From the NCBI RefSeq assembly GCF_001613065.1, contig NZ_BDBQ01000034.1, positions 124,001-188,000 of the forward strand: a stretch of DNA of 64,000 bases, in the 5' to 3' direction. Made by a program: the position numbers and the translations under genes. The notes beneath the pieces were generated by a model. The model saw only the letters and a list, made by a program, of their open reading frames with translations. It did not search any database and was not told the DNA's origin. This DNA comes from Nocardia miyunensis NBRC 108239 (GTDB taxonomy: Bacteria; Actinomycetota; Actinomycetes; Mycobacteriales; Mycobacteriaceae). How positions within the stretch are numbered: the stretch's first letter is position 1; each line of letters opens with the position of its first letter. Positions 8,634 to 17,555 of this stretch are shown here, one piece after another.

Positions 8634-9494
8634 GTGGGACGTGTCGAGGGCAAGGTCGCGTTCATCACCGGCGCCGCGCGCGGACAGGGGCGCAGTCATG
8701 CGGTCCGCCTCGCCGAAGAGGGCGCCGACATCATCGCGGTGGATCTGTGCGAAGACATCTCGACCATCGGATACGCGCTGGCGCGGCCCGAAGATCTCGA
8801 GCAGACCGCCAAACTCGTCGCCGCGGCCGGTCGCCGGGTGGTGACCGCCAAGGCGGACGTGCGCAGCGCCGAGCAGTTGCAGGCCGCGGTCGAGACCGGC
8901 ATCGCCGAACTGGGACGGCTGGACATCGTCGTCGCCCAGGCCGGTGTGGCCGGGATGCAGGGCCAGCCGGCGATGCAGGCGTGGACCGACGTGATCAACA
9001 CGAATCTGATCGGCACCATCAACGCCATCCAGGTCGCGCTGCCGCACCTGCGCGAGGGCGCCTCGATCATCGCGACGGGTTCCGCCGCCGCGCTCATGGA
9101 CATCTCCAAGGTCGATCAGCCGGGCAAGGATCCCGGCGGCTCGGCCTACATGCACTCCAAGCGCGCGCTGACCGCCTACGTCTACGAGCTCTCGCGCCAA
9201 CTCGCCGAGCGCGGCATTCGCGCAAACGTCGTGCACCCCACCAACTGCAATACGCCGATGTTGCAGAGCGAACCGATGTACCGCTCGTTCCGGCCCGACC
9301 TCGAGCACCCGACCCGCGCGGACGCGGAGCCGGTGTTCGGCGTGCAGCAGGCCATGCGCATTCCGTACATCGAGCCCGAGGACGTCAGCGCCGCGGTGGC
9401 CTACCTGGCCTCCGATGACGCTCGGTTCGTCACCGGCACGCAGATGCGCGTGGACGGCGGCGGGTACCTGAAGTTGCACGACTACCACATCTGA
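8634..9494 (+). CDS. Mycofactocin-type short-chain dehydrogenase/reductase
   Basis: A 286-residue SDR that oxidises an alcohol or reduces a ketone with a nicotinamide cofactor. The opening GRVEGKVAFITGAARGQG carries the TGxxxGxG cofactor motif. It is followed by the roughly 15-residue insert (ARPEDLEQTAKLVAAAGRR) that marks the mycofactocin-associated SDR subfamily, whose NAD is thought to be recycled by the redox peptide mycofactocin. Active-site Ser and YMHSK (YxxxK) are present. Start GTG 8634 was chosen because GGAAGG lies 6 nt upstream; longer in-frame starts lack this. It is the first gene of the rightward operon. No mycofactocin biosynthesis genes lie in the window. Confidence 0.85.
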   Translation: MGRVEGKVAFITGAARGQGRSHAVRLAEEGADIIAVDLCEDISTIGYALARPEDLEQTAKLVAAAGRRVVTAKADVRSAEQLQAAVETGIAELGRLDIVVAQAGVAGMQGQPAMQAWTDVINTNLIGTINAIQVALPHLREGASIIATGSAAALMDISKVDQPGKDPGGSAYMHSKRALTAYVYELSRQLAERGIRANVVHPTNCNTPMLQSEPMYRSFRPDLEHPTRADAEPVFGVQQAMRIPYIEPEDVSAAVAYLASDDARFVTGTQMRVDGGGYLKLHDYHI

Positions 9495-9518
9495 TCGCGC
9501 GGGCGGAGGAAGAACAAC

Positions 9519-10883
9519 GTGAGCATCGAAGACACCACCGTCGACCAGGACCGCAAGAAGAACCGGTACAACTTCGACCGGCACACCCCCGAGTACCGGC
9601 ACCGGTTCGAAGAGATCACCCAGGAGATGCAGGCCAAGTGCCCGGTCGCCTGGAGCGACACCCACGGCGGGCACTGGGTGGCCGCGGACAGCACGGCGGT
9701 GTTCGAACTCGCCCGCTGTCCGCACGTGTCCAACGACCACGACCTGACCGGCGATCGCAATGGCTACAAAGGCATTTCGATCCCCACCGCGCAGCGCGCC
9801 CAGGCCGTGCGCGGCGGCATGCTGGAGATGGACGATCCGGAGCACCGGCTGTACCGGCAGGTCCTGAACCCGTACCTGTCCCCCGCCGCGGTCAAGCGCT
9901 GGGATCCGGTCATCGACGAGATCGTGCGCGCGAGCCTGGACGAGAAGATCGAGTCCGGCCGCATCGACTTCGTGGACGACCTGGCCAATATCGTCCCGGC
10001 CGTGCTTACCCTGGCCATGCTCGGAATTCCGTTGCAGCGCTGGTCGCTCTACAGCGAGCCGGTGCACGCCGCGGTGTACACCCCGGAGAGTTCCCCGGAC
10101 GCCGCGCGCGTCGCCGAGATGCACCGCGCGATGGGCTTGGACCTGCTGAACAGCCTGATCGAGATCAAGGCGAACCCGCGGCCGGGCCTGGTCGACGGCC
10201 TGATCAAACTCCGCATCGACGGCGAGCCCGCCCCGGACCTCGAGATCCTGGGCATGCTCGGACTGCTCATCGGCGGCGGCTTCGACACCACCACCGCGCT
10301 GACCGCGCACTCGCTGGAATGGCTGTCGGAGCATCCGGACCAGCGCGAGATGCTCAGCAGGGAACGCGAGCACCTGCTCGATCCGGCCACCGAGGAATTC
10401 CTGCGCTACTTCACCCCCGCACCGGGGGACGGCCGCACGATCTCCGCCGACGTCACCGTCGCGGACACCCAATTCGCCGAGGGCGACCGGCTGTGGCTGT
10501 CCTGGGCGATGGCCAACCGCGATCCGCAGGTCTTCCCCGACCCGAACGACGTCGTGCTGGACCGAAGGGGCAACCGCCACTTCAGTTTCGGGCTCGGCAT
10601 CCATCGCTGCATCGGCTCGAACGTCGCGCGCGCGGTGTTCAAGAAGATGCTCGTCGCGGTGCTGGATCGCATGCCGGACTACCAGTGCGATCCCGAGGGC
10701 ACCGTGCACTACGAGACCATCGGCGTCATCCAGGGCATGCGCAACCTCCCGGCCACCTTCACCCCCGGCAAGCGCCAGGGCCCGGGGCTCGAGGAGACCC
10801 TGGACAAGCTCCAGAAGGTCTGTGACACACAGGAACTCGCCGCCCCGGTGACGGAGCGGCCCGATATCGCGCGGATCGACTGA
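9519..10883 (+). CDS. Cytochrome P450
   Basis: A soluble bacterial P450 of 454 residues. The I-helix GGGFDTTT (252-259), ExxR as E293-x-x-R296 and the haem loop FSFGLGIHRCIG with proximal C364 are all intact. It would hydroxylate an organic substrate using electrons delivered by a ferredoxin. Candidate partners are encoded in the same direction: a [3Fe-4S]-type ferredoxin (16397) and a NuoF-like flavoprotein (15093). Start GTG 9519 has GGAGGA 8 nt upstream. It follows the SDR gene by 24 nt, suggesting that the hydroxylated product is the SDR's alcohol substrate (inference). The CYP family cannot be named without a search. Confidence 0.92.
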   Translation: MSIEDTTVDQDRKKNRYNFDRHTPEYRHRFEEITQEMQAKCPVAWSDTHGGHWVAADSTAVFELARCPHVSNDHDLTGDRNGYKGISIPTAQRAQAVRGGMLEMDDPEHRLYRQVLNPYLSPAAVKRWDPVIDEIVRASLDEKIESGRIDFVDDLANIVPAVLTLAMLGIPLQRWSLYSEPVHAAVYTPESSPDAARVAEMHRAMGLDLLNSLIEIKANPRPGLVDGLIKLRIDGEPAPDLEILGMLGLLIGGGFDTTTALTAHSLEWLSEHPDQREMLSREREHLLDPATEEFLRYFTPAPGDGRTISADVTVADTQFAEGDRLWLSWAMANRDPQVFPDPNDVVLDRRGNRHFSFGLGIHRCIGSNVARAVFKKMLVAVLDRMPDYQCDPEGTVHYETIGVIQGMRNLPATFTPGKRQGPGLEETLDKLQKVCDTQELAAPVTERPDIARID

Positions 10884-10910
10884 CACGAACGGCGCACCGG
10901 GAGAGAGCGG

Positions 10911-12005
10911 ATGAGCAGATTACTAGCCGACGGGACCCGCATGCCCGTCATCGATGCCAGCGTGCACATCTTCTTCAGGTCGAATCGCGATATGCGCGGA
11001 TTCCTGCGCGAGCCGTTCACCAGCCGGGGCATCCCGGATGTGGAGATGGACTGGTACGGCGCACCGGGCGGTGAGTACGCCGAGGGCACCCGCGGGCCGG
11101 ACAAGCAGTATCCGGGTTCGGATCCCGAGCTGGTCGGCGAGGCGCTGTTCGGCGGACGCGGCGTGGATATCGCCGTGCTGCATCCCATGACGCGCGGCAT
11201 CCTGCCGGACCGGCACCTCACCACGGCGGTGCTGTCCGCGCACAACGAGATGATGGTCTCGCGGTGGCTGGAATCCAATCCGTACGCCGACCGGTTCCGC
11301 GGCACGATCCGGGTGAATCCGGAGGACATCACCGGCGCGCTGCGCGAAATCGACAGGTGGGCAAGCCATCCCGGGGTCGTGCAGATCGGGGTGCCGTTAC
11401 AGTCGCGCGAACTGTACGGCAAACCGCAGTTCTGGCCGCTGTGGGAGGCCGCCGCGCACGCGGGCCTTCCGGTGGCGGTGCACAGCGAGACCGGGGAGAG
11501 CGTCGCGTTCCCGCCGACCCCGTCCGGGCACACCCGCACCTATGAGCAGTACCTCGGCTTCACCTCGCTGAACTACATCTATCACCTGATGAACATGATC
11601 GCCGAGGGCGTCTTCGAGCGGATTCCGGAGCTGAAATTCGTCTGGGCGGACGGCGCGGCGGACATGCTCACGCCGTTCACCTGGCGGATGGACACCTTCG
11701 GGCGGCCGCATCTCGAACAGACCCCGTGGGCCCCGCGCATGCCGAGTGACTATCTGCCCGAACACGTGTACTTCGTGCACAACAGCCTGGACGGTCCCGG
11801 CGATGCCGAGTTCGCCGCCGAGTGGCTCGACTTCACCGGCAAACAGGACATGGTGATGTTCGGCTCCAGCTATCCGCACTGGCACTGCGGTGACGTCGAC
11901 GAGCTGCCGCAGGCGCTCACCACCGAGCAGCGCGAGAAGTTGCTCTGGCGCAACGCGTCTCGCATCTACGGCATCGATGTCCCGGCCGCGACGGCCACCG
12001 TCTGA
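10911..12005 (+). CDS. Amidohydrolase_2 family protein (decarboxylase/hydrolase-like)
   Basis: A 364-residue TIM-barrel protein of the amidohydrolase_2 family, which includes ACMS decarboxylase and related aromatic acid decarboxylases. The N-terminal strand reads VIDASVHIFF, so the usual HxH metal pair keeps only its second histidine. A later VAVHSETGE and a C-terminal MFGSSYPHW supply other likely metal or catalytic positions. It follows the P450 by 27 nt with GGGAGAGAG before the ATG. Non-hydrolytic C-C cleavage or decarboxylation is plausible from family knowledge, but the reaction is not known. It has two relatives in the window (12018 and 19163). Confidence 0.8.
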   Translation: MSRLLADGTRMPVIDASVHIFFRSNRDMRGFLREPFTSRGIPDVEMDWYGAPGGEYAEGTRGPDKQYPGSDPELVGEALFGGRGVDIAVLHPMTRGILPDRHLTTAVLSAHNEMMVSRWLESNPYADRFRGTIRVNPEDITGALREIDRWASHPGVVQIGVPLQSRELYGKPQFWPLWEAAAHAGLPVAVHSETGESVAFPPTPSGHTRTYEQYLGFTSLNYIYHLMNMIAEGVFERIPELKFVWADGAADMLTPFTWRMDTFGRPHLEQTPWAPRMPSDYLPEHVYFVHNSLDGPGDAEFAAEWLDFTGKQDMVMFGSSYPHWHCGDVDELPQALTTEQREKLLWRNASRIYGIDVPAATATV

Positions 12006-12017
12006 GGGGAGAGGACC

Positions 12018-13163
12018 ATGACACTGGCTCATCAGCAGCATCGCGCACCGGCGGCCGAGCAGACCGCGGTCCGGGTGGTCGATTCGGATGTGCATCCGGT
12101 GCCGCGTCGCCGGGAACTCGTGGAGTACATCCCCGAGCCGCACCGCAGCTCGTATTTCCTGAGCCACCGCGTCGGCGACACGATCGTCTACGACGCGCCG
12201 GATTACGCGCACTCCTTCGCGATGCGGACCGACACCTTCCCCGCGGACGGCGAATTCCCCGGCAGCGACCCGGAATTGGCGTTCCGGCAGCTGATCGTGG
12301 AGGCCGGGTCCGATATCGCGATCCTGGAACCGACGGTGAAGGCGACCCGCCTGCCCGAGGCCACCCAGGCGATGGCGATCGGCGTCAACCACTGGCTGGC
12401 CAACCACTGGCTGGACCCGAAGAACAACTGGCATCAGCGGTGGCGCGGATCGATCTGCGTGGCCATCGACGATCCGGCGGGCGCGGTGCGCGAGATCGAG
12501 CACTGGGCCGGACATCCGTACATGTCGCAGATCCTGATCAAGGCCGAGCCGCGCCCGTCCTGGGGCGATCCGTCCTACGACCCGATCTGGGCCACGGCCA
12601 CCAAACATGATCTGGTGGTCAGCTGTCACCTCAGCCGCGGCGCGTACGAGACGATGCCCATGCCGCCGGTCGGATTCCCCAGTTACAACCACGATTTCAT
12701 GGTCACCTACTCGCTGCTGGCGGCGAATCAGATCATGAGCCTGATCTTCGACGGCGTCTTCGATCGGCATCCGAATCTGCGCATCGTGTTCGTCGAGCAC
12801 GCGTTCACCTGGATCCTGCCGCTGATGTGGCGGATGGACGCGATCTACGCCAAGCGCGGCTCCTTCACCGGCATTCGGCGCAAGCCCTCGGAGTACGTCA
12901 AGGAACACATCCGGTTCACCACCCAGCCGCTGGACTATCCCGAGGACAAGACCGAACTCACCCGGGCGTTCGAGTGGATGGAGGCGGACAAGATCCTGCT
13001 GTTCTCCTCGGACTATCCGCACTGGACGTTCGACGATCCGCGCTGGCTGGTGAAGCATCTCCCCGCGCACGCGCGCGATCGGGTGATGTACCTCAACGGC
13101 ATCGAGACCTATCACCTGCCCACGTCGGTGCCGTCCCTCGACGGCCGAAGGCCGGTCTTCTGA
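12018..13163 (+). CDS. Amidohydrolase_2 family protein, second copy
   Basis: A 381-residue amidohydrolase_2 family barrel. Its first strand is VVDSDVHP, with Asp at the place of the first HxH histidine, as is common in this actinobacterial branch. VSCHLSRG in the middle and LLFSSDYPHWTFDDP near the end are the family's later metal/active-site strands. It starts 12 nt after the previous amidohydrolase (GGGGAGAGGACC before ATG) and its TGA overlaps the ATG of the Rieske gene. Two adjacent different amidohydrolases may form a heteromer or act in succession; the sequence alone does not decide. Confidence 0.8.
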   Translation: MTLAHQQHRAPAAEQTAVRVVDSDVHPVPRRRELVEYIPEPHRSSYFLSHRVGDTIVYDAPDYAHSFAMRTDTFPADGEFPGSDPELAFRQLIVEAGSDIAILEPTVKATRLPEATQAMAIGVNHWLANHWLDPKNNWHQRWRGSICVAIDDPAGAVREIEHWAGHPYMSQILIKAEPRPSWGDPSYDPIWATATKHDLVVSCHLSRGAYETMPMPPVGFPSYNHDFMVTYSLLAANQIMSLIFDGVFDRHPNLRIVFVEHAFTWILPLMWRMDAIYAKRGSFTGIRRKPSEYVKEHIRFTTQPLDYPEDKTELTRAFEWMEADKILLFSSDYPHWTFDDPRWLVKHLPAHARDRVMYLNGIETYHLPTSVPSLDGRRPVF

Positions 13164-13555
13164 TGGCGGACGAACACGAACAACCCCGGCTGGCGCAGGG
13201 ACGCGAACACGTCGTCGCGACGGTCGAGGAGATTCCGCCCGGGTCGTCCAAGGTGGTGCCGATCGGGCGGCACGGCGTCGGCGTGTACAACGTCAACGGC
13301 ACGTTCTACGCGATCGCGAACTACTGCCCGCACGAGGGCGGCCCGCTGTGTTCGGGCCGCGCGCGCGGGCGCACGATCGTGGACGAGTCCGTACCCGGTG
13401 ACCAGGTGATGGTGCGCGATCAGGAGTTCATCTACTGCCCCTGGCACCAGTGGGGTTTCGAGCTGGCGACCGGGACCACGGCGGTCAAACCCGAGTGGAG
13501 TATCCGCACCTATCCGGTGCGGATCGTCGGTGATTCCGTCGTCGTGCTGGCCTGA
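13163..13555 (+). CDS. Rieske [2Fe-2S] ferredoxin-type protein
   Basis: A 130-residue Rieske domain protein. C55-x-H57 (NYCPHEGG) and C92-x2-H95 (YCPWHQWGF) are the four cluster ligands. There is no oxygenase catalytic domain, so it is an electron-transfer protein or the detached Rieske part of a larger system. Its start overlaps the amidohydrolase stop (TGATG), so the two are coupled. Nearby redox partners are the P450 at 9519 and the NuoF-like flavoprotein at 15093. No Rieske oxygenase alpha subunit is encoded in the window, so its acceptor is unclear. Confidence 0.88.
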   Translation: MADEHEQPRLAQGREHVVATVEEIPPGSSKVVPIGRHGVGVYNVNGTFYAIANYCPHEGGPLCSGRARGRTIVDESVPGDQVMVRDQEFIYCPWHQWGFELATGTTAVKPEWSIRTYPVRIVGDSVVVLA

Positions 13556-13569
13556 GAAAGGATTGCCCC

Positions 13570-14439
13570 ATGCCCTCCGTGACGGTGAACGGCGGCGAGG
13601 TCGTCTACGAAATCCTCGGTGACACAGGCGATCTCGTGGTACTGACGCCCGGCGGCCGATTCGGCAAGGATATACCGGGACTGCGCCCGCTGGCCGAGGC
13701 GATCGTCGCCGGCGGCTACCGGGTGCTGCTGTGGGACCGGCCCAACTGCGGCGCGTCCGACGTGCAGTTCTACGGGCAGTCCGAATCGCATATGCGCGCG
13801 CAGACGCTCAACGGCCTGCTCGACGCACTCGATGCCGGGCCGTGCATACTCGCGGGCGGCTCCGGCGGTGCGCGCGATTCGATGCTCACCACGATGCTGT
13901 ACCCCGAGCGGGTCACCAAGCTCGTGCTGTGGAATATCGTCGGCGGCGTCTACGGACTGTTCAATCTGGGCGCGTTCTACGTGCTGCCGAGCCTGCAGGC
14001 CGTGCGCGGCGGCGGAACCGAGGCCCTGCCGAAGATGCGGGAGTGGCGCGAGCGGGTGCAGGCCAATCCCCGCAACGAACAGCGCCTGCGGGACCTGGAC
14101 CGGGACGAGTTCATCAAACTGTCGCTGCGCTGGCTCAATGCGTACGTGCCCAAGCCCGGGCAGACGATCGCCGGTGTCGACGACGAGATGTTCGATCGAA
14201 TCACGGTGCCCACCTTGATCATTCGCGGCGGCGTCGGCGATCTGGATCATCCCAAGCGGACCTCGCTCGAGGTGAGCTGCCTGATCAAGGACTCGACGGT
14301 GATCGACCCGCCGTGGCCCGAGGACGCCTGGGAACGGGCGGTCGAGGATAGCGCCACCGGCCGGGTAGACCGCTTCAACCTGTTCGATACCTGGGTGCAG
14401 GCGGCTCCGGCGATCCTGAAATTCCTGGGCGATCGATGA
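13570..14439 (+). CDS. Alpha/beta hydrolase
   Basis: A 289-residue alpha/beta hydrolase. TPGGRFGKD replaces the usual HGxxG oxyanion loop, LLWDRPNCGASD follows strand 5, and the nucleophile elbow is GGSGGA. It begins 15 nt after the Rieske gene with AGAAAGGA before the ATG, so it belongs to the rightward operon. It may hydrolyse an ester, lactone or C-C bond made by the preceding oxidation steps. A clear late GHxxP histidine motif is not obvious, so the triad is not fully confirmed. Confidence 0.8.
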   Translation: MPSVTVNGGEVVYEILGDTGDLVVLTPGGRFGKDIPGLRPLAEAIVAGGYRVLLWDRPNCGASDVQFYGQSESHMRAQTLNGLLDALDAGPCILAGGSGGARDSMLTTMLYPERVTKLVLWNIVGGVYGLFNLGAFYVLPSLQAVRGGGTEALPKMREWRERVQANPRNEQRLRDLDRDEFIKLSLRWLNAYVPKPGQTIAGVDDEMFDRITVPTLIIRGGVGDLDHPKRTSLEVSCLIKDSTVIDPPWPEDAWERAVEDSATGRVDRFNLFDTWVQAAPAILKFLGDR

Positions 14440-14456
14440 CGGAGGCCGCCCCATCC

Positions 14457-14924
14457 TCACCGGGTGCTGATGCGGACTTCGCAGTTGAGCGCGGCCTCGA
14501 GGGCGGTGTGGATGCGGCTCTCCGGAACTCGTTCGAGGTCGGCGGACCGCAGCGTGATGTGCACGATGTCGAAGCCGCCCGCGTCCGCCTCGCGCACCAC
14601 CTCCGCGGTCAGGCCGAAGCCCGCCAGGACGCCGTGCGCGTCGTCGTCGGTGCCGCGGCTGACGTAGGTCACCGCGGCGGCCACCGGTTCGGTGCCGAAT
14701 GCCTTGGCACACAACCGAACCACCTCGCGCACGCTGGTGTCGGCGTCGCCGGTCTCGACCAGCATCTGCACCTCGCGCCGCGGCGGGAGTGCGGCATTGT
14801 CGCCGAGGATTTCGGCCCCGAACGTCGCGGCGTCATCGCGCAGGGCGCGCATACCCCGTGCCCATCGGGCCTCCGTCAGCTCCCGGGCCGGGTCGACATC
14901 GATTCGCAGCACCGCCGTTCTCAT
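14457..14924 (-). CDS. Conserved hypothetical protein, 155 aa
   Basis: I do not recognise a named family. The reading frame on this strand gives a balanced protein starting MRTAVLRIDVDP, with TYVSRGTDDDAHGVLAGFGL in the middle and ESRIHTALEAALNCEVRI at the end. That composition looks like a real small alpha/beta protein. It fills the 650-bp gap between two rightward operon genes but points the other way. ATG 14924 is the first in-frame start after a region without coding signal. Function unknown; its position inside the P450 electron-transport cluster suggests an accessory role (inference). Confidence 0.6.
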   Translation of the reverse strand: MRTAVLRIDVDPARELTEARWARGMRALRDDAATFGAEILGDNAALPPRREVQMLVETGDADTSVREVVRLCAKAFGTEPVAAAVTYVSRGTDDDAHGVLAGFGLTAEVVREADAGGFDIVHITLRSADLERVPESRIHTALEAALNCEVRISTR

Positions 14925-15092
14925 GTCGGCAAGCGTAACCACCGACGCGGCTCGCTGTCCGGACGCGTGGCGGGTGCGAAGCGCGAGTGCTCGACACGGG
15001 GCACAGCACCGAGCCCCGGAATGCCGCAAGGACACCGCGCGCCGCGGCCGACCTTCCGCCCACTGGCCTGTTTCCAGCCGAAAGAGGTTGCC

Positions 15093-16400
15093 ATGCAAGA
15101 TATTTCCGACCCGGCCACGGAACTCGCCGCGGCCTGGACACCCGACATCGAACCACGTGTGCTGCGCACCGGGTCGGATGTGGAGGACCTGACCACTTAT
15201 CGGGCGAGCGGCGGCTACCGCACGCTGGATTCGGCCACCGATCTGCTCGAGGAGATCCGGCACAGCGGTCTGCGCGGCCGCGGCGGGGCGGCGTTCCCGA
15301 CGGCGATCAAACTGGGTTCGGTCCGGGACGCGCACCTGCGCGGCAGTTCGACCGTGCTGGTCGCCAACGGCGAGGAAGGCGAACCCGCCTCGATCAAGGA
15401 CCGCTGGCTGCTGCACCGGCGCCCGCATCTCGTGCTGGACGGGCTGCGCCTGGCCGCCGCTGTCGCGGGTGCGCGGCACGCCTACGTCTACGTCTCCGAT
15501 GACGAGGCCGCACAGCGCGTCGACACGGCACTGACCGAACTGGACGGCGCAGGCATCACCGGGGCGCGGATCGAATTGGTCACCGTCGCACCGGGTTACG
15601 TGGCCGGGGAGGAGACCGCGGCGATCCGCGCGATCAACGGCGGTCCGGCCAAACCATCGGACAAACCGCCGCGGCCGTTCGAATCCGGCGTGGACGATCT
15701 GCCCACGGCCGTCTCGAATGTGGAGACCCTGGCGAATCTGCCGTTCATCCATCGGCACGGCGGCCAGGCCTTCCGCGAGACGGGGACGGCCGGATCGCCC
15801 GGCACCTTCCTGGTCACGGTCACCGGCGGCGGTCGCGGGCCCGGTCTCTACGAACTTCCGCACGGCATCGCTTTCACCGATCTGCTCGCCCTGCACGGGG
15901 TTTCGCCGCGAGCGGTGCGCGGCGCGCTGATGGGCGGCTACTTCTCCGGAATGGCCGATCGCGCGATCCTGGACGCCACGCTGGATCACGAATCGATCCG
16001 CGGCCTCGGCTACGGCCTGGGCTGCGGGGCGATATCGCTGATCACCGACGAATGCCCGGTCGCCGTCGCGGCCGCGGTGCTCGGCTATTTCGACCGGGAG
16101 AACGCCGGACAGTGCGGTTCCTGCTTCAACGGCACCGCGGCCATGGCGGCGGTGGTGGCCGCACTGCGCGACGGACGCGCCACCGACGCGGATGTCGTAC
16201 GCCTGCAACGCTGGTCGGTGGTCCTGCGCGGGCGCGGCGCCTGCGGCACCCTGGACGGCGCGTGCAATACCGCCGCCACCCTGCTGACCCGATTCCCGGC
16301 CGAGATCACCGCTCATCTGAACGGCCGGTGCCCGGATTGCGCGCGGCAGATCTACCTGGCCGATCGGCCGTTCGACGCACGAGAGGTACAGGTGCTGTGA
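15093..16400 (+). CDS. Stand-alone NuoF-like NADH:acceptor flavoprotein
   Basis: A 435-residue homologue of the complex I NADH-oxidising subunit. The FMN/NADH site is clear (GLRGRGGAAFPT at 59-70, ANGEEGEPASIKDR at 91-104), followed by an SLBB-like region and a C-terminal Fe-S domain. The NuoF cluster motif CxxCxxC is altered: C341 and C344 are present but the third position is Gly347, with further cysteines at 384, 391, 413 and 416. No other nuo genes are present. Its stop overlaps the ferredoxin start (GTGA), so it probably passes NADH electrons to that ferredoxin and on to the P450 (inference). ATG 15093 has AAAGAGG upstream; longer frames lack coding character. Confidence 0.82.
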   Translation: MQDISDPATELAAAWTPDIEPRVLRTGSDVEDLTTYRASGGYRTLDSATDLLEEIRHSGLRGRGGAAFPTAIKLGSVRDAHLRGSSTVLVANGEEGEPASIKDRWLLHRRPHLVLDGLRLAAAVAGARHAYVYVSDDEAAQRVDTALTELDGAGITGARIELVTVAPGYVAGEETAAIRAINGGPAKPSDKPPRPFESGVDDLPTAVSNVETLANLPFIHRHGGQAFRETGTAGSPGTFLVTVTGGGRGPGLYELPHGIAFTDLLALHGVSPRAVRGALMGGYFSGMADRAILDATLDHESIRGLGYGLGCGAISLITDECPVAVAAAVLGYFDRENAGQCGSCFNGTAAMAAVVAALRDGRATDADVVRLQRWSVVLRGRGACGTLDGACNTAATLLTRFPAEITAHLNGRCPDCARQIYLADRPFDAREVQVL

Positions 16401-16603
16401 GGATTCGACTCGACCGGACGCTGTGCGACGGATTCGGCACCTGCGCCAGGCACGCCCCCGGATACTTCTCCCTGGACGACTGGGGCTACGCCTCGCTCGA
16501 GGGCGACGGCGTGGTCGACGCGGCCGATCACGCCGGGGTGACGCGCGCCCTGCTGGACTGCCCGGCCCACGCCATCATCCGCATGCCGGATGCCGAATCC
16601 TAG
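16397..16603 (+). CDS. [3Fe-4S]-type ferredoxin
   Basis: A 68-residue ferredoxin of the kind that serves actinobacterial P450s. Cysteines occur as LCDGFGTCARHAP (C-x5-C) and in a later DCPAHAI, the three-ligand pattern of [3Fe-4S] ferredoxins. Translation begins at GTG 16397, which overlaps the stop of the NuoF-like gene by 4 nt. The pair is therefore a coupled reductase-ferredoxin unit. It is the last gene of the rightward operon; a strong terminator follows at 16750. Confidence 0.88.
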   Translation: MRIRLDRTLCDGFGTCARHAPGYFSLDDWGYASLEGDGVVDAADHAGVTRALLDCPAHAIIRMPDAES

Positions 16604-16749
16604 TCCGTTGCAACAGCTTCGGCCCCTGCTCCCCCGGGCACATCACCGAACGGGCCCGGGTCTCCCCCGAACAACACCGCGAGGCCACCGGCATTCACCG
16701 AGCGGATGCGGATCGGCATCGGCGACGTTCTTCCGCACCTGAGGCACGA

Positions 16750-16788
16750 ATGCTTGTGGCCCGGCATATATTGCCGGGCCACAAGCAT
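16750..16788. terminator. Bidirectional intrinsic terminator
   Basis: Two perfect 17-bp arms (beginning ATGCTTGTGG on the left) enclose the loop TATAT, and a short T run follows on the plus strand. It lies between the rightward ferredoxin gene and the leftward gene at 16820, where both transcripts should stop. Confidence 0.85.
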
Positions 16789-16819
16789 TTTCAGGCTTTT
16801 CGACTATTCACCCGGCCTG

Positions 16820-17149
16820 CTACTCGCCCGTGTCGCGGGCGCGCCAGATCTGGAGCGAGAGCGTCGACATGTCCAGGGTGGGGCTGAGCTTGATCTCCCC
16901 GGTGGCGGCCTTCGCGCCGAACGCCTTGGCCACGTCCTCCGGATCGCCGTCGAGTTCGTACACCGCCAGGTAGCGGTGCGGTGGCTCGCCTTCGCCGGAC
17001 AGGGCGCTGGGCGCGATCTCGTACCGCTCACCGCGCACCACGCCGGGCACCTCGGTCACTTCGGCGAGGTGCTGGTTGTCGTACCAGTCGTTGAACGCAT
17101 CATCCTGTCCGGCAACGGCATTGGAGAATACGAACATCTTGGAGTTCAT
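16820..17149 (-). CDS. Small EthD/DUF4286-like ferredoxin-fold (dimeric alpha-beta barrel) protein
   Basis: A 109-residue protein with the look of the EthD/DUF4286 group: FVFSNAVAGQDDAFNDWYDNQHL followed by EVPGVVRGERYEIA and HRYLAVYELDG. This is a stress-responsive alpha-beta-barrel pattern. Members are often encoded beside P450 or ring-degradation genes, and EthD itself is required for a P450 system, but the biochemical role is not settled. It sits in a leftward string of small genes (17168, 17675, marR at 18393). ATG 17149 is preceded by AAGGA. Confidence 0.65.
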   Translation of the reverse strand: MNSKMFVFSNAVAGQDDAFNDWYDNQHLAEVTEVPGVVRGERYEIAPSALSGEGEPPHRYLAVYELDGDPEDVAKAFGAKAATGEIKLSPTLDMSTLSLQIWRARDTGE

Positions 17150-17167
17150 GACGGAATCCTTCCCGAT

Positions 17168-17470
17168 TCAATCGCTGGCGGGAAGCGGTTTGGCTTCCTT
17201 GAGCGCCAGCGGCGTCGCGCCGATGCTCAGGGTGCCCGCACCGGCTTTCGTCACCAGCACCTCGGCTCCGGACTCGTCGACGTACCGCTTACCCAGCAGA
17301 TTGCCCTCACTGAGCTCCGCGGCCGCCGTCGCGCCCGGCTCCGGCTTCCCGTCGATCGGAATCATGGGAACACCTCCGGCGCGCAGATCGTCGAGGCTGT
17401 CCGAAGCCCGCACGACGATCACCTCCGTATCGCACACCTGGCTGCGTAGCCGATTGCCGTTCTTGACCAT
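17168..17470 (-). CDS. Conserved hypothetical protein, 100 aa
   Basis: I recognise the opening NRLRSQVCDTEVIVVR and DLRAGGVPM as phrases conserved in actinobacterial hypothetical proteins, but no function is known to me. The protein has one early cysteine, no membrane segment, and a C-terminal half rich in Gly, Ala and Lys. ATG 17470 was preferred to the GTG at 17491 because GGAAAGG lies just upstream. It precedes the EthD-like gene by 18 nt, so the two are probably cotranscribed. Confidence 0.6.
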   Translation of the reverse strand: MVKNGNRLRSQVCDTEVIVVRASDSLDDLRAGGVPMIPIDGKPEPGATAAAELSEGNLLGKRYVDESGAEVLVTKAGAGTLSIGATPLALKEAKPLPASD

Positions 17471-17555
17471 TGCGATCCTTTCCTCGGCCACGACGATCCG
17501 CGTCCGATCTTCGCCACGACACCGTTCCGGCGACCGCGCGATCTCTCCGGCGCTA

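Noticed and set aside
14436..15092. N-terminal extension of the NuoF-like protein on the plus strand
   Set aside because: The frame upstream of ATG 15093 overlaps the hydrolase end and runs antisense to the 14457 gene; a ribosome site lies at 15081 and the protein then has normal length.
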